Source: Acinetobacter colistiniresistens (lineage in GTDB: Bacteria > Pseudomonadota > Gammaproteobacteria > Pseudomonadales > Moraxellaceae). From it: a stretch of 64,000 bases of DNA. The stretch spans positions 4,091 to 68,090 of the forward strand of contig NZ_KE340376.1 in assembly GCF_000413935.1 (NCBI RefSeq). Direction: 5' to 3'. How positions within the stretch are numbered: the stretch's first letter is position 1; each line of letters opens with the position of its first letter. A program made the translations under genes and the position numbers. Below are positions 52,384 to 61,018 of this stretch, one piece after another. Below the pieces are notes generated by a model. That model did no database searches, had not been told where the DNA came from, and was given only the letters and a program-made list of their open reading frames with translations.

Positions 52384-52428
52384 ATGACCTCAACGCATAA
52401 GTATCTCAAGCTAAATAGAGAGATCTAA
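52384..52428 (+). CDS. Possible 14-residue leader peptide
   Basis: ATG at 52384 follows AGGAGA closely and encodes MTSTHKYLKLNREI before a TAA. Its start region is inside the alternative hairpin described for this interval. It is too short to judge by composition, and might be fortuitous. Confidence 0.35.
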   Translation: MTSTHKYLKLNREI

Positions 52429-52431
52429 ATT

Positions 52432-52518
52432 ATGCCGATTTATTTTCAAATCCCTATGGTCAGCAACTTGAGACTGTCCATGCATAAACAGCACTTCATT
52501 TCTAAATGCTGTACTTAA
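52432..52518 (+). CDS. Possible 28-residue mini-protein
   Basis: ATG at 52432, three bases after the stop of the 14-codon ORF, with GAGAGA 8 bases upstream. It encodes a peptide starting MPIYFQIPMVSNLRLSMHKQ and ending CCT. No homologue is recognised. The close spacing would allow coupled translation. Confidence 0.35.
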   Translation: MPIYFQIPMVSNLRLSMHKQHFISKCCT

Positions 52519-52748
52519 ATCCCAAAAGCCGATATAAATCTATATGTTCTGATCTGGCTGAATTACTTTTTTAGAAGGTTCTCTAGAAGACTAACTAGAG
52601 TATTCATGATAGAAAATTATGTTGAACAGAAGCTGTTTTAACACATGAAAAGATCAAATTAAAAATGAGATATACATCAAATTTTGTTATGTTTTTTTAC
52701 TGCCTCTTAAAAAAACATAGAAATGAAATTATCATAAAATTTCAAGAC

Positions 52749-52777
52749 TTGACCAAAAGTGTACTCGCGAGTACACT
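52749..52777 (+). promoter_or_regulatory. Promoter of the PAP2-adeIJK operon
   Basis: TTGACC (52749-52754), 17 bases, TACACT (52772-52777). The start codon of the PAP2 gene is about 50 bases downstream. Confidence 0.6.
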
Positions 52778-52779
52778 TT
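52756..52779. promoter_or_regulatory. 24-bp perfect palindrome, probable repressor operator of adeIJK
   Basis: AAAGTGTACTCG / CGAGTACACTTT with no central gap. It covers the spacer and -10 of the promoter above, so a bound dimer would block RNA polymerase. In A. baumannii the TetR-type repressor AdeN controls adeIJK; this is the natural candidate for its site, by inference. Confidence 0.7.
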
Positions 52780-52828
52780 CAAACACTCAACAACCCTGAA
52801 CATTGGTTAAGCAAAAAATGAGTAGCGG

Positions 52829-53479
52829 ATGCCGTACCTATTGCTTTGTATTGGTTGCTTTTTTTTAGGACTCGGTGTGATTGGATTAATCAATTCCAAC
52901 GCATCAACTTTAGACCTTTTTAGTGTTCAAGCTTTTTTTGAACACCGTTCATTTACGCTTAATCATGTAACAATTCTGCTTTCTCGACTCGGTGGGATGC
53001 CTTTTTTACTATTTTTAACTACATTTTTGTGTCTTTACCAAACTTGGATTAAAAATTATAAGAATGTGATATTTATCTCTTTTAGTGTGAGTGGCAGTAT
53101 TGTGATTGGTTGGCTTCTGAAATGGGGCATTGATCGACCAAGACCAATGGAGTTTTATCACTTGGTTCAAAGTTATGGCGCATCCTTCCCAAGTGCCCAT
53201 AGCCTTTATGCTGCAACCCTTGCGAGTTTAGCCATGTTGTTGTGTCAACAATATAAACATCGCAACAGTGTCATTTTAGTATCTACTTTATGGTTTATCT
53301 TCATGGGGATATCTAGAGTTTACGCGGGGGTTCACTACCCAACTGACGTACTTGCCGGTTGGGGAATTGGGTTGATTTGGACTTCGTTGCTTTGGTTTTG
53401 GCTGTATCAAAGCACTTTCAGCAACAATTTGTTTTTAGATAAAAAATCTAAATTGAGGTGGAATAATGATGTCGGCTAA
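52829..53479 (+). CDS. PAP2-family phosphatase
   Basis: A 216-residue inner-membrane protein with about six helices and the three phosphatase motifs: KWGIDRPRP (about 95-103), PSAHS (about 116-120) and SRVYAGVHYPTDVLAG (about 156-171). Such enzymes remove phosphate from lipid carriers, for example undecaprenyl diphosphate or phosphatidic acid. No good ribosome binding site precedes the ATG at 52829, so translation may be weak. Its end overlaps adeI by 14 bases, so it is the first gene of the pump operon. Confidence 0.87.
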   Translation: MPYLLLCIGCFFLGLGVIGLINSNASTLDLFSVQAFFEHRSFTLNHVTILLSRLGGMPFLLFLTTFLCLYQTWIKNYKNVIFISFSVSGSIVIGWLLKWGIDRPRPMEFYHLVQSYGASFPSAHSLYAATLASLAMLLCQQYKHRNSVILVSTLWFIFMGISRVYAGVHYPTDVLAGWGIGLIWTSLLWFWLYQSTFSNNLFLDKKSKLRWNNDVG

Positions 53480-54719
53480 GCTTTGGGCTCCTGCCCTCAC
53501 TGCTTGCGCATTAGCAACAAGCATTGCGCTTGTTGGTTGTAGCAAAGACCCTAAAAATGCACAGCAAGCTGCTGCTGCCCAAAAAATGCCGCCTCCAGAA
53601 GTGGGTGTCATTGTCGCTCAACCACAAAGTGTTGAACAGAACGTCGAACTGTCAGGGCGAACCTCAGCATACCAAGTCTCGGAAGTTCGTCCACAAACAG
53701 GTGGCGTGATCTTAAAACGATTATTTGCTGAAGGTAGTTACGTTCAAGCAGGTCAAGCGCTTTATCAAATTGACGCCAATACTAACCGTGCCACAGCAGA
53801 CAATGCTCGTGCAACCTTATTGCGTCAACAAGCAAACTTAAATGCATTACGCGTGAAAGAAGGTCGTTATCGTCAACTGGTTGGAACCAATGCGGTTTCT
53901 AAACAAGAATATGATGATATCAATGCGCAAGTGAAATTGGCTGAAGCTGATGTTGCAGCATCTGAAGCAGCATTGAAAAATGCAGAAATTACTTTAGGTT
54001 ACTCAACAGTTCGCGCGCCAATCTCAGGCCAGTCTAGCCGTTCTTCGGTAACACCGGGTGCATTGGTCACTGCCAATCAAGCAGATCCGTTGGTCACGAT
54101 TCAACAACTTGATCCAATCTATGTTGATATCAACCAATCGAGTGCTGAATTACTGCGTCTACGCCAACAGTTAAGCAAAGGCAGTTTAAACAACAGTAAC
54201 AATACCCGTGTCAAAATCACGCTTGAAGATGGTTCAGAATATCCAGTTGAAGGTCAATTGGCCTTCTCTGACGCAAGTGTGAACCCTGATACAGGTACAG
54301 TGACATTACGTGCAGTGTTCTCGAATCCAAACCACTTGCTCTTACCAGGGATGTATGCAACGGCTAAAATCTCACAAGGAATTTTGCCAAATGCATATCT
54401 GATTCCACAGGCAGCCGTATCACGCTTACCGACAGGTCAAGCCGTTGCTTTAGTGGTCAATGCCAAAGGTACGATTGAGACACGTCCAATCACAACCGTA
54501 GGTGTAAAAGGTCAAGACTGGATTGTAACTGATGGCTTACAGGCTGGTGATAAGGTTGTTGTTGATGGTGTTGCCAAGGTGAAAGAAGGACAAGAAGTGT
54601 CTGCCAAACCTTATCAACCAAAAGCAGCTGAAGGTCAAAATACAGCGCCAAAAGCAGCTGAACAACAAAAACAAGCCAATTCACCAAAAGCTGAACAAAA
54701 AGCAACTGCAGAAGCTTAA
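53466..54719 (+). CDS. adeI: AdeI-type RND periplasmic adaptor lipoprotein
   Basis: A 417-residue membrane-fusion protein. The signal peptide ends in LVGC (Cys25). After a lipid anchor come a barrel-sandwich/lipoyl region (SGRTSAYQVSEVRPQTGGVI near 59-78), an alpha hairpin (about 95-165) and beta-barrel and membrane-proximal domains; the tail is Gln/Ala/Lys-rich. It joins AdeJ to AdeK. The start ATG at 53466 has GAGG 7 bases upstream; a second ATG follows directly. The motifs match A. baumannii AdeI closely, from memory. Confidence 0.93.
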   Translation: MMSAKLWAPALTACALATSIALVGCSKDPKNAQQAAAAQKMPPPEVGVIVAQPQSVEQNVELSGRTSAYQVSEVRPQTGGVILKRLFAEGSYVQAGQALYQIDANTNRATADNARATLLRQQANLNALRVKEGRYRQLVGTNAVSKQEYDDINAQVKLAEADVAASEAALKNAEITLGYSTVRAPISGQSSRSSVTPGALVTANQADPLVTIQQLDPIYVDINQSSAELLRLRQQLSKGSLNNSNNTRVKITLEDGSEYPVEGQLAFSDASVNPDTGTVTLRAVFSNPNHLLLPGMYATAKISQGILPNAYLIPQAAVSRLPTGQAVALVVNAKGTIETRPITTVGVKGQDWIVTDGLQAGDKVVVDGVAKVKEGQEVSAKPYQPKAAEGQNTAPKAAEQQKQANSPKAEQKATAEA

Positions 54720-54731
54720 GGGGTAGATTGC

Positions 54732-57700
54732 ATGGCTCAATTTTTTATCCATCGCCCAATCTTTGCCTGGGTGATTGCACTGGTCATTATGTTGGCGGGT
54801 ATTATCACGCTTACAAAAATGCCTGTTGCACAATATCCAACAATTGCTCCCCCCACGGTAACAATCTCTGCAACCTACCCTGGGGCATCTGCTCAAACTG
54901 TTGAAAATACCGTTACCCAGATCATTGAACAACAAATGAATGGTTTGGATGGTTTACGTTATATTTCTTCAAACAGTGCAGGTAATGGTCAAGCATCGAT
55001 TAACCTAAACTTCGAACAAGGTGTTGATCCAGATATCGCCCAAGTTCAGGTTCAAAACAAACTGCAATCAGCAACAGCACTTTTACCTGCTGACGTGCAA
55101 CGTCAAGGGGTCAAGGTAACCAAGTCTGGCGCAAGTTTCTTACAGGTTATTGCATTCTACTCTCCAGACAACAGCCTATCTGCGTCTGACATTAAAGACT
55201 ATGTGAACTCAAATATTTCTGAGCCACTGAGTCGTGTTGCAGGTGTAGGTGAACTTCAAGTGTTTGGTGGTTCATATGCAATGCGTATCTGGTTAGATCC
55301 AGCAAAGCTCACTAGCTTTAACCTAACACCAAATGATGTTGCAACAGCCATTCGTGCCCAAAACTCCCAAGTTGCGGTGGGTCAGCTCGGTGGTGCGCCA
55401 TCGACTGCGGGTCAAGTACTCAATGCAACCGTGAATGCACAAACCATGTTGCAAACACCAGAACAGTTTAAAAACATCTTCCTGAAAAATACGTCAGGTG
55501 GTGCTCAAGTTCGCTTGGGTGATGTTGCGCGTGTAGAATTGGGTTCTGATAACTATCAATTTGACTCGAAGTTTAATGGTAGCCCAGCAGGTGGTGTGGC
55601 CATCAAACTGGCAACGGGTGCCAACGCATTGGATACTGCAGCTGCAGTTGAAAAACGTTTATCTGAGTTACGTCATAACTATCCAAGCGGTTTAAAAGAC
55701 AAGCTGGCCTATGACACCACACCATTTATTCGTCTTTCGATTGAAAGTGTTGTACACACCCTGATCGAAGCGGTGGTCTTGGTATTTATCGTCATGTTCC
55801 TGTTCTTGCAGAACTGGCGTGCAACCATTATCCCAACACTTGCTGTCCCTGTCGTTGTATTGGGTACCTTTGCCGTGATCAATATTTTCGGCTTCTCAAT
55901 CAACACCCTCACCATGTTCGCAATGGTACTTGCTATCGGTCTCTTGGTGGATGATGCCATCGTTGTGGTCGAAAACGTTGAACGAGTGATGCAGGAAGAA
56001 CATCTGGAACCTGTGCCTGCGACTGAAAAGTCGATGAGTCAGATTTCGGGTGCCTTAGTCGGGATTACCAGTGTGTTAACCGCGGTATTCGTACCGATGG
56101 CATTCTTTAGTGGAACCACTGGGGTCATTTACCGTCAATTCTCGATCACGCTGGTTACCGCGATGATCCTGTCTTTGATCGTAGCATTGACCTTTACCCC
56201 TGCCCTGTGTGCAACCTTGTTAAAACAACACGATCCAAACAAGCAAGAAAGCAACAACATTTTTGCGCGTTTCTTCCGTTGGTTTAACCGTAGCTTTGAA
56301 AAACTTTCAGAGAAATACCAAGGCGGTGTCAATCGTATGACCCACCACAAGTTATTCTCTGGCGTGCTTTATATTGTTGTGATTGCGGCCTTGGTTGGCA
56401 TCTACAAGATGTTGCCATCTTCGTTCTTGCCAGAAGAAGACCAAGGTGTGGTGATGACATTGGTTCAATTACCGCCGAGCGCCAGCTTGGAACGAACCGA
56501 TAAAGTCATTGATACCATGACTGGCTATTTCTTGAATAAGGAAAAAGAAAATGTAGAGTCAATCTTTACAGTTGCTGGTTTCTCATTCACAGGGGTAGGT
56601 CAAAACGCGGGTCTTGCCTTTATTAAATTAAAAGACTGGAGCGAGCGTACTTCACCTGAATCACAGATCGGTGCCATCATTCAACGTGGTATGGCATTGA
56701 ACATGATTGTGAAAGATGCGTCTTACATCATGCCTTTACAATTACCAGCAATGCCTGAATTGGGCGTGGCTTCTGGTTTTGATATCCAGTTAAAAGATGT
56801 CAGCGGTCAAGGGCATGCAAAACTGATTGCTGCACGTAATGCGGTATTAGGTATGGCATCTCAGGACAAACGTCTTGCAGGTGTACGTCCAAATGGTCAA
56901 GAAGATACGCCGCAGTACCAGATCACCATTGACCAAGCGCAAGCAGGTGCAATGGGTGTCAGTATTGCAGATATTAACAGCACCATGAGCATGGCTTGGG
57001 GTGGTTCGTATATCAATGACTTCGTTGACCGTGGTCGTGTGAAAAAAGTTTATGTCCAAGGTGAGGCGGATACTCGCATGATGCCTGAAGACTTGAACAA
57101 GTGGTATGTTCGTAACAACAAAGGCGAAATGGTGCCGTTCTCTGGCTTTGCCAAAGGTGAATGGACTTATGGTTCACCTCGCCTAGAACGTTATAACGGC
57201 GTATCATCTGTCAACATTCAAGGTACTCCAGCACCGGGCGTCAGCTCTGGTGATGCAATGTTGGCGATGGAAGAAATCATTGGCAAGTTACCATCAATGG
57301 GCTTAGCAGGTTTCGACTACGAATGGACAGGTTTATCTTTAGAAGAGCGTGATTCTGGTAGCCAAACAGCGCCACTATTGGTTCTTTCACTCTTAATCGT
57401 GTTCTTGTGCCTTGCAGCACTCTATGAAAGCTGGTCAGTCCCTGTTTCTGTATTACTGGTTGTACCTTTAGGTATCGTCGGTGCATTTACATTGACATGG
57501 TTAGGCATGATTATTAAAGGTGATCCAAACTTATCCTTTAACATTTACTTCCAGGTTGCGATTGTTGCCGTAATTGGTCTATCTGCGAAGAATGCGATCT
57601 TGATCGTCGAATTTGCGAAAGAATTACAGGAACAAGGCGAAGAGCTATTTGAAGCAACCTTGCATGCTGCGAAAATGCGTCTACGTCCAATCATCATGAC

Positions 57701-57905
57701 CACACTTGCATTCGGTTTCGGTGTTTTACCACTTGCGCTTGCAAGCGGTGCTGGCGCAGGTAGCCAACACTCAGTCGGTTATGGTGTACTGGGTGGTGTA
57801 ATTTCTTCAACACTTTTAGGTATTTTCTTCATCCCTGTATTCTTCGTGTGGATTCGTAGTATCTTTAAGTACAAACCTAAAACTTTAAATACTCAGGAGC
57901 ATTGA
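54732..57905 (+). CDS. adeJ: AdeJ-type RND multidrug efflux transporter
   Basis: A 1057-residue HAE1-family pump that exports many drugs with proton energy. FIHRPIFAWVIALVIMLAG opens the first helix; two large periplasmic loops follow helices 1 and 7; the proton-relay Asp pair is in GLLVDDAIVVVENVE in helix 4; a Lys is expected in helix 10 (GLSAKNAILIVEF). Helix 11-12 includes the RLRPIIMTTLAF region. It starts 12 bases after adeI and stops within the adeK start region, so the three genes are translated together. Confidence 0.96.
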   Translation: MAQFFIHRPIFAWVIALVIMLAGIITLTKMPVAQYPTIAPPTVTISATYPGASAQTVENTVTQIIEQQMNGLDGLRYISSNSAGNGQASINLNFEQGVDPDIAQVQVQNKLQSATALLPADVQRQGVKVTKSGASFLQVIAFYSPDNSLSASDIKDYVNSNISEPLSRVAGVGELQVFGGSYAMRIWLDPAKLTSFNLTPNDVATAIRAQNSQVAVGQLGGAPSTAGQVLNATVNAQTMLQTPEQFKNIFLKNTSGGAQVRLGDVARVELGSDNYQFDSKFNGSPAGGVAIKLATGANALDTAAAVEKRLSELRHNYPSGLKDKLAYDTTPFIRLSIESVVHTLIEAVVLVFIVMFLFLQNWRATIIPTLAVPVVVLGTFAVINIFGFSINTLTMFAMVLAIGLLVDDAIVVVENVERVMQEEHLEPVPATEKSMSQISGALVGITSVLTAVFVPMAFFSGTTGVIYRQFSITLVTAMILSLIVALTFTPALCATLLKQHDPNKQESNNIFARFFRWFNRSFEKLSEKYQGGVNRMTHHKLFSGVLYIVVIAALVGIYKMLPSSFLPEEDQGVVMTLVQLPPSASLERTDKVIDTMTGYFLNKEKENVESIFTVAGFSFTGVGQNAGLAFIKLKDWSERTSPESQIGAIIQRGMALNMIVKDASYIMPLQLPAMPELGVASGFDIQLKDVSGQGHAKLIAARNAVLGMASQDKRLAGVRPNGQEDTPQYQITIDQAQAGAMGVSIADINSTMSMAWGGSYINDFVDRGRVKKVYVQGEADTRMMPEDLNKWYVRNNKGEMVPFSGFAKGEWTYGSPRLERYNGVSSVNIQGTPAPGVSSGDAMLAMEEIIGKLPSMGLAGFDYEWTGLSLEERDSGSQTAPLLVLSLLIVFLCLAALYESWSVPVSVLLVVPLGIVGAFTLTWLGMIIKGDPNLSFNIYFQVAIVAVIGLSAKNAILIVEFAKELQEQGEELFEATLHAAKMRLRPIIMTTLAFGFGVLPLALASGAGAGSQHSVGYGVLGGVISSTLLGIFFIPVFFVWIRSIFKYKPKTLNTQEH

Positions 57906-57910
57906 TCGTG

Positions 57911-59374
57911 ATGCAAACTGTATGGTCTATTTCCAGTCGTGGCATTGCAATCTCTGCACTCGCGCTCTCTTTGGCTGCCTGCCAAAGTATGCGCGGGCCA
58001 GAGCCTGTTGTAAGCTCAGACATTCCGGATAGCTACGCGTCTTACGGTAATGCTTCTGGAACATCAATCGCAGAACAAGGTTACAAAGATTTCTTTGCCG
58101 ACCAACGTTTACTGCAAGTGATTGATCTAGCGCTTGCCAATAACCGTGATTTACGTACTGCTGCTTTGAACATTCAAAAAGCACAACAGCAATATCAAAT
58201 CTCGGAAAACAACCAGTTGCCAACGATTGGCGCAAGTGGTAGTGCGGTTCGTCAGGTCTCTCCTTCGGTTAACCCAAACAATCCATACTCTACCTATCAA
58301 GTGGGCTTAGGCTTAACGTCATATGAATTGGATTTTTGGGGTCGTGTACGTAGCTTGAAAGATGCTGCTTTAGATAGCTATCTTGCAACGCAAAGCTCAC
58401 GCGATGCAACGCAGATCAGTTTAATCAGCCAAGTCACTCAAGCATGGTTAAACTACTCATACGCAAACGCGCAATTGAAATTGGCGGATCAAACGCTAAA
58501 AGCTCAACAAGACTCGTTTAACTTGAACAAGAAACGTTTTGATGTGGGTATTGATAGCGAAATCCCTGTACGTCAGGCTCAGATTTCGGTTGAAACGGCA
58601 CGTAATGATGTCGCGAACTACAAAACTCAAGTTGCTCAAGCACAAAACTTGTTGAACTTGCTTGTTGGTCAGCCAGTTCCTCAGAACTTGCTCCCTCAAC
58701 AACAAGTGGCGCGTATTACACAGCAAAGCGTGTTTAGTGCGGGTTTACCAAGTGACTTGCTCAACAACCGCCCAGATGTGAAAGCATCTGAATACCAGTT
58801 AAGTGCTGCGGGTGCGAATATTGGCGCTGCTAAAGCACAGCTCTTCCCAACCATCAGCCTGACAGGTTCTGCTGGTTATGCATCAACTGACTTGAGTGAT
58901 CTGTTCAAAGCTGGCAATGGTGCCTGGTCTATTGGCCCAAGCCTGAATATCCCAATCTTTGACTGGGGTACACGTAAGGCAAATATCAAAATCTCTGAAA
59001 CCGATCAGAAAATTGCACTGGCTAACTATGAAAAATCAGTTCAATCAGCTTTCCGTGAAGTGAATGATGCTTTGGCGACGCGTGCCAACATTGGCGACCG
59101 TTTAACCGCTCAACGTCGTTTGGTAGATGCCACCAATACCACTTATAAACTTTCAAATGCCCGCTTCCGTGCTGGTATTGATAGCTATTTAACAGTATTG
59201 GATGCACAACGCTCTGCTTATTCAGCTGAACAAGGTTTGCTGTTATTACAACAAGCCAACCTCAACAACCAAGTTGAACTGTACAAAACTTTAGGCGGTG
59301 GTCTCAAAGCGTCTACCAGTGAAACGGTAACGCATCAGCCATCTAGCTCTGAACAACATTACGCAAAAAAATAA
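57911..59374 (+). CDS. adeK: AdeK-type outer-membrane efflux channel lipoprotein
   Basis: A 487-residue TolC-like protein with LAAC lipobox (Cys24), two OEP repeats (about 60-270 and 275-480) and conserved segments YELDFWGRVRSLKDAALD and PSDLLNNRPDVKASEYQLSAAGANIGAAKAQLFPTISL (given here only by its position, about 285-322). It completes the tripartite pump. I chose the ATG at 57911; AGGAG lies 10 bases upstream, and the GTG at 57908 is an alternative. Confidence 0.93.
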   Translation: MQTVWSISSRGIAISALALSLAACQSMRGPEPVVSSDIPDSYASYGNASGTSIAEQGYKDFFADQRLLQVIDLALANNRDLRTAALNIQKAQQQYQISENNQLPTIGASGSAVRQVSPSVNPNNPYSTYQVGLGLTSYELDFWGRVRSLKDAALDSYLATQSSRDATQISLISQVTQAWLNYSYANAQLKLADQTLKAQQDSFNLNKKRFDVGIDSEIPVRQAQISVETARNDVANYKTQVAQAQNLLNLLVGQPVPQNLLPQQQVARITQQSVFSAGLPSDLLNNRPDVKASEYQLSAAGANIGAAKAQLFPTISLTGSAGYASTDLSDLFKAGNGAWSIGPSLNIPIFDWGTRKANIKISETDQKIALANYEKSVQSAFREVNDALATRANIGDRLTAQRRLVDATNTTYKLSNARFRAGIDSYLTVLDAQRSAYSAEQGLLLLQQANLNNQVELYKTLGGGLKASTSETVTHQPSSSEQHYAKK

Positions 59375-59391
59375 TTTCATTTTTTGCGGAT

Positions 59392-59418
59392 AAAAAAGCT
59401 CACTTCGGTGAGCTTTTT
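59392..59418 (+). terminator. adeIJK terminator
   Basis: AAAAAAGCTCAC, TTCG loop, GTGAGCTTTTTT, 18 bases after adeK. Confidence 0.92.
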
Positions 59419-59482
59419 TGTTGCAACCATTGCCAATATTTCTTATCTTCAAAAGCAATAGATTGATGATTTTGAAAATACA

Positions 59483-59833
59483 ATGTTACTAAGCAGTTTA
59501 GAATCCGTACCCGGCCATGAAATTTTACGTCAGCTTGATGTGGTTTATGGCAGCACCGTTCGCAGTAAACATGTCGGCCGTGACCTGATGGCAGGTTTAA
59601 AAAACATCGTGGGTGGTGAATTGACAGGTTATACCGAACTGCTGGAGGAATCACGTCAAGAAGCCACACAACGTATGATTGACAAGGCTCAAGCTTTGGG
59701 CGCGAATGCCATTGTCGGGATTCGCTTTTCAACTTCAAATATTGCCCAAGGCGCCTCTGAACTCTTTGTCTACGGTACCGCTGTGGTAGTGCAGCCAGTT
59801 GCCCCTAAATTGCCTGATCCATTTGATGCATAG
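59483..59833 (+). CDS. UPF0145 (YbjQ-like) protein, first copy
   Basis: A 116-residue soluble protein with the UPF0145 pattern: GHEILRQLDVVYGSTVRSKHVGRDL (about 12-36), ESRQEATQRMIDKAQALGANAIVGIRFSTS and VYGTAVVV. Oligomeric in known structures; function unknown. It is followed 8 bases later by a second family member. Confidence 0.85.
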   Translation: MLLSSLESVPGHEILRQLDVVYGSTVRSKHVGRDLMAGLKNIVGGELTGYTELLEESRQEATQRMIDKAQALGANAIVGIRFSTSNIAQGASELFVYGTAVVVQPVAPKLPDPFDA

Positions 59834-59841
59834 GCAACGAC

Positions 59842-60282
59842 ATGGAAGGATTAATTTTTCAGATTGTTCTGTTTCTGATTCTCTTCGCAGTTGGCTGGGG
59901 CTTTGGTCGTCATATCGAACAGAAACACTTGCGCGAACTGGACCAGAAAGAAAAACAATTTGCACATATTCGGATTGATACCAATCGTTTTGTGCAAACG
60001 ACAGCATATGGACAAATGGTCAGCAGTAATGTAGTGATCTCACATGATTATTTTAAATATGTGTTGGCCACCATTCGAAACTTTTTCGGCGGGCGTTTAG
60101 TCAGCTATGAAAGTGTGGTGGAACGCGCACGCCGTGAAGCTGTGATTCGCCTTAAGCAAGAAGCACATGCCATGGGTGCCAATCAGATTATGGGCGTTCG
60201 ACTCAGTACCACTGAATTGGGTATGCAAGGTGGGATGGTTGAAGTGTTTGCCTATGGAACAGCAATCATCAACACACATTAA
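59842..60282 (+). CDS. UPF0145 (YbjQ-like) protein with membrane anchor, second copy
   Basis: A 146-residue paralogue: an N-terminal membrane segment (about 4-22, IVLFLILFAVGWGFG), then the same domain (RARREAVIRLKQEAHAMGANQIMGVRLSTTELG, VFAYGTAII). Seen together with the upstream copy, it looks like a tandem duplication in which one copy gained or kept an anchor. The two may form a mixed complex at the membrane; that is inference. Confidence 0.83.
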   Translation: MEGLIFQIVLFLILFAVGWGFGRHIEQKHLRELDQKEKQFAHIRIDTNRFVQTTAYGQMVSSNVVISHDYFKYVLATIRNFFGGRLVSYESVVERARREAVIRLKQEAHAMGANQIMGVRLSTTELGMQGGMVEVFAYGTAIINTH

Positions 60283-60314
60283 AAAAATCCTGTGCCATGC
60301 ACAGGATTTTTTTA
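60281..60314. terminator. Terminator shared by the UPF0145 pair and the DPH6-like gene
   Basis: AAAAAAATCCTGTGC, CAT loop, GCACAGGATTTTTTT. Its last bases overlap the end of the convergent DPH6-like gene. Confidence 0.9.
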
Positions 60315-61016
60315 GGACGCTGCAAAAATCGCTTGCCAGTAGTGATAGGTTTTCTCCTCCCCATCCTCCAGCTTAAACTCATAAGACATTTGCCGCGTTT
60401 CAGCAATTTCAAACTCAACTTGATGTTTGAATAACTCACCTGCATAAGCAAAAGTATGGTATTCCCCATTTTCACCACAGACATCGACGTCGCTCGGCAT
60501 CCGCCCAATTAGCGCTGCATCGATATCTTGCCCAATAAACGACGCATCGAGCTTGCTGGCATCGGTCACGATGATTTTGGTTTTAATCCCTGAATCCAAG
60601 AAATTCTGCATAACTTGATTCGAGTTGAGATTCCAAATGGGTTCAACCACTTCAATGCCTAATGGATGTAAACGCTCTTCCCGATATTGACGCACATCAC
60701 TGAGATAGATATCACCAAAGATGAAATGCTCAACACCTTGAGCTTTAAAATGATGGGCAGCATCCAACATCCGTTGTTCATAGACAGGCAAATTCTTTGG
60801 CAAAAATACAGGATAGAGTGGAATACCAATACTCTCGGCCTGCTTTTCCAACAGTGCATGTGGAATGGCATGCATGGAAGACAGCTCGGTTTCTTCATTC
60901 ACTGTGGTTAATAAGGCAACCACCTCAAACTCATTTTGTTGTAACACCGTATAAAGTGCTAATGCCGAATCTTTACCACCGCTCCAGTTAAACACAGCTT
61001 TCTTGCGATTGTTCAC
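60312..61016 (-). CDS. DPH6-like adenine-nucleotide alpha hydrolase (PP-loop ATP pyrophosphatase)
   Basis: A 234-residue protein with the PP-loop FNWSGGKDSALAL (about 9-21), HAIPHALLEKQAESIGIPL (about 49-67), and FGDIYLSDVRQYREERL (about 98-114), as in diphthine--ammonia ligase. Bacteria have no diphthamide, so the substrate is unknown. It starts with the GTG at 61016, two bases after the SDR stop, so it is translationally coupled to that gene. Confidence 0.83.
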   Translation of the reverse strand: MNNRKKAVFNWSGGKDSALALYTVLQQNEFEVVALLTTVNEETELSSMHAIPHALLEKQAESIGIPLYPVFLPKNLPVYEQRMLDAAHHFKAQGVEHFIFGDIYLSDVRQYREERLHPLGIEVVEPIWNLNSNQVMQNFLDSGIKTKIIVTDASKLDASFIGQDIDAALIGRMPSDVDVCGENGEYHTFAYAGELFKHQVEFEIAETRQMSYEFKLEDGEEKTYHYWQAIFAAS

Positions 61017-61018
61017 AC

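Larger units (their letters stand above)
52288..52518 (+). ncRNA. Candidate structured leader or small RNA with two mini-ORFs
   Basis: Stems in order: CCAACC/GGTTGG (52288-52315); GTCTATT, CTTC loop, AATAGAC (52326-52343); then two mutually exclusive helices using the same bases: TGGTATC (52357-52363) with GATACTA (52378-52384), or GAGATACT (52376-52383) with AGTATCTC (52400-52407). The second hides the site AGGAGA of a 14-codon ORF. A last stem ACAGCA/TGCTGT is at 52488-52512. This switch-like pattern suggests a riboregulator. No known riboswitch class is recognised. The adeIJK-side promoter lies well downstream, so this is probably a separate transcript. Confidence 0.45.
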
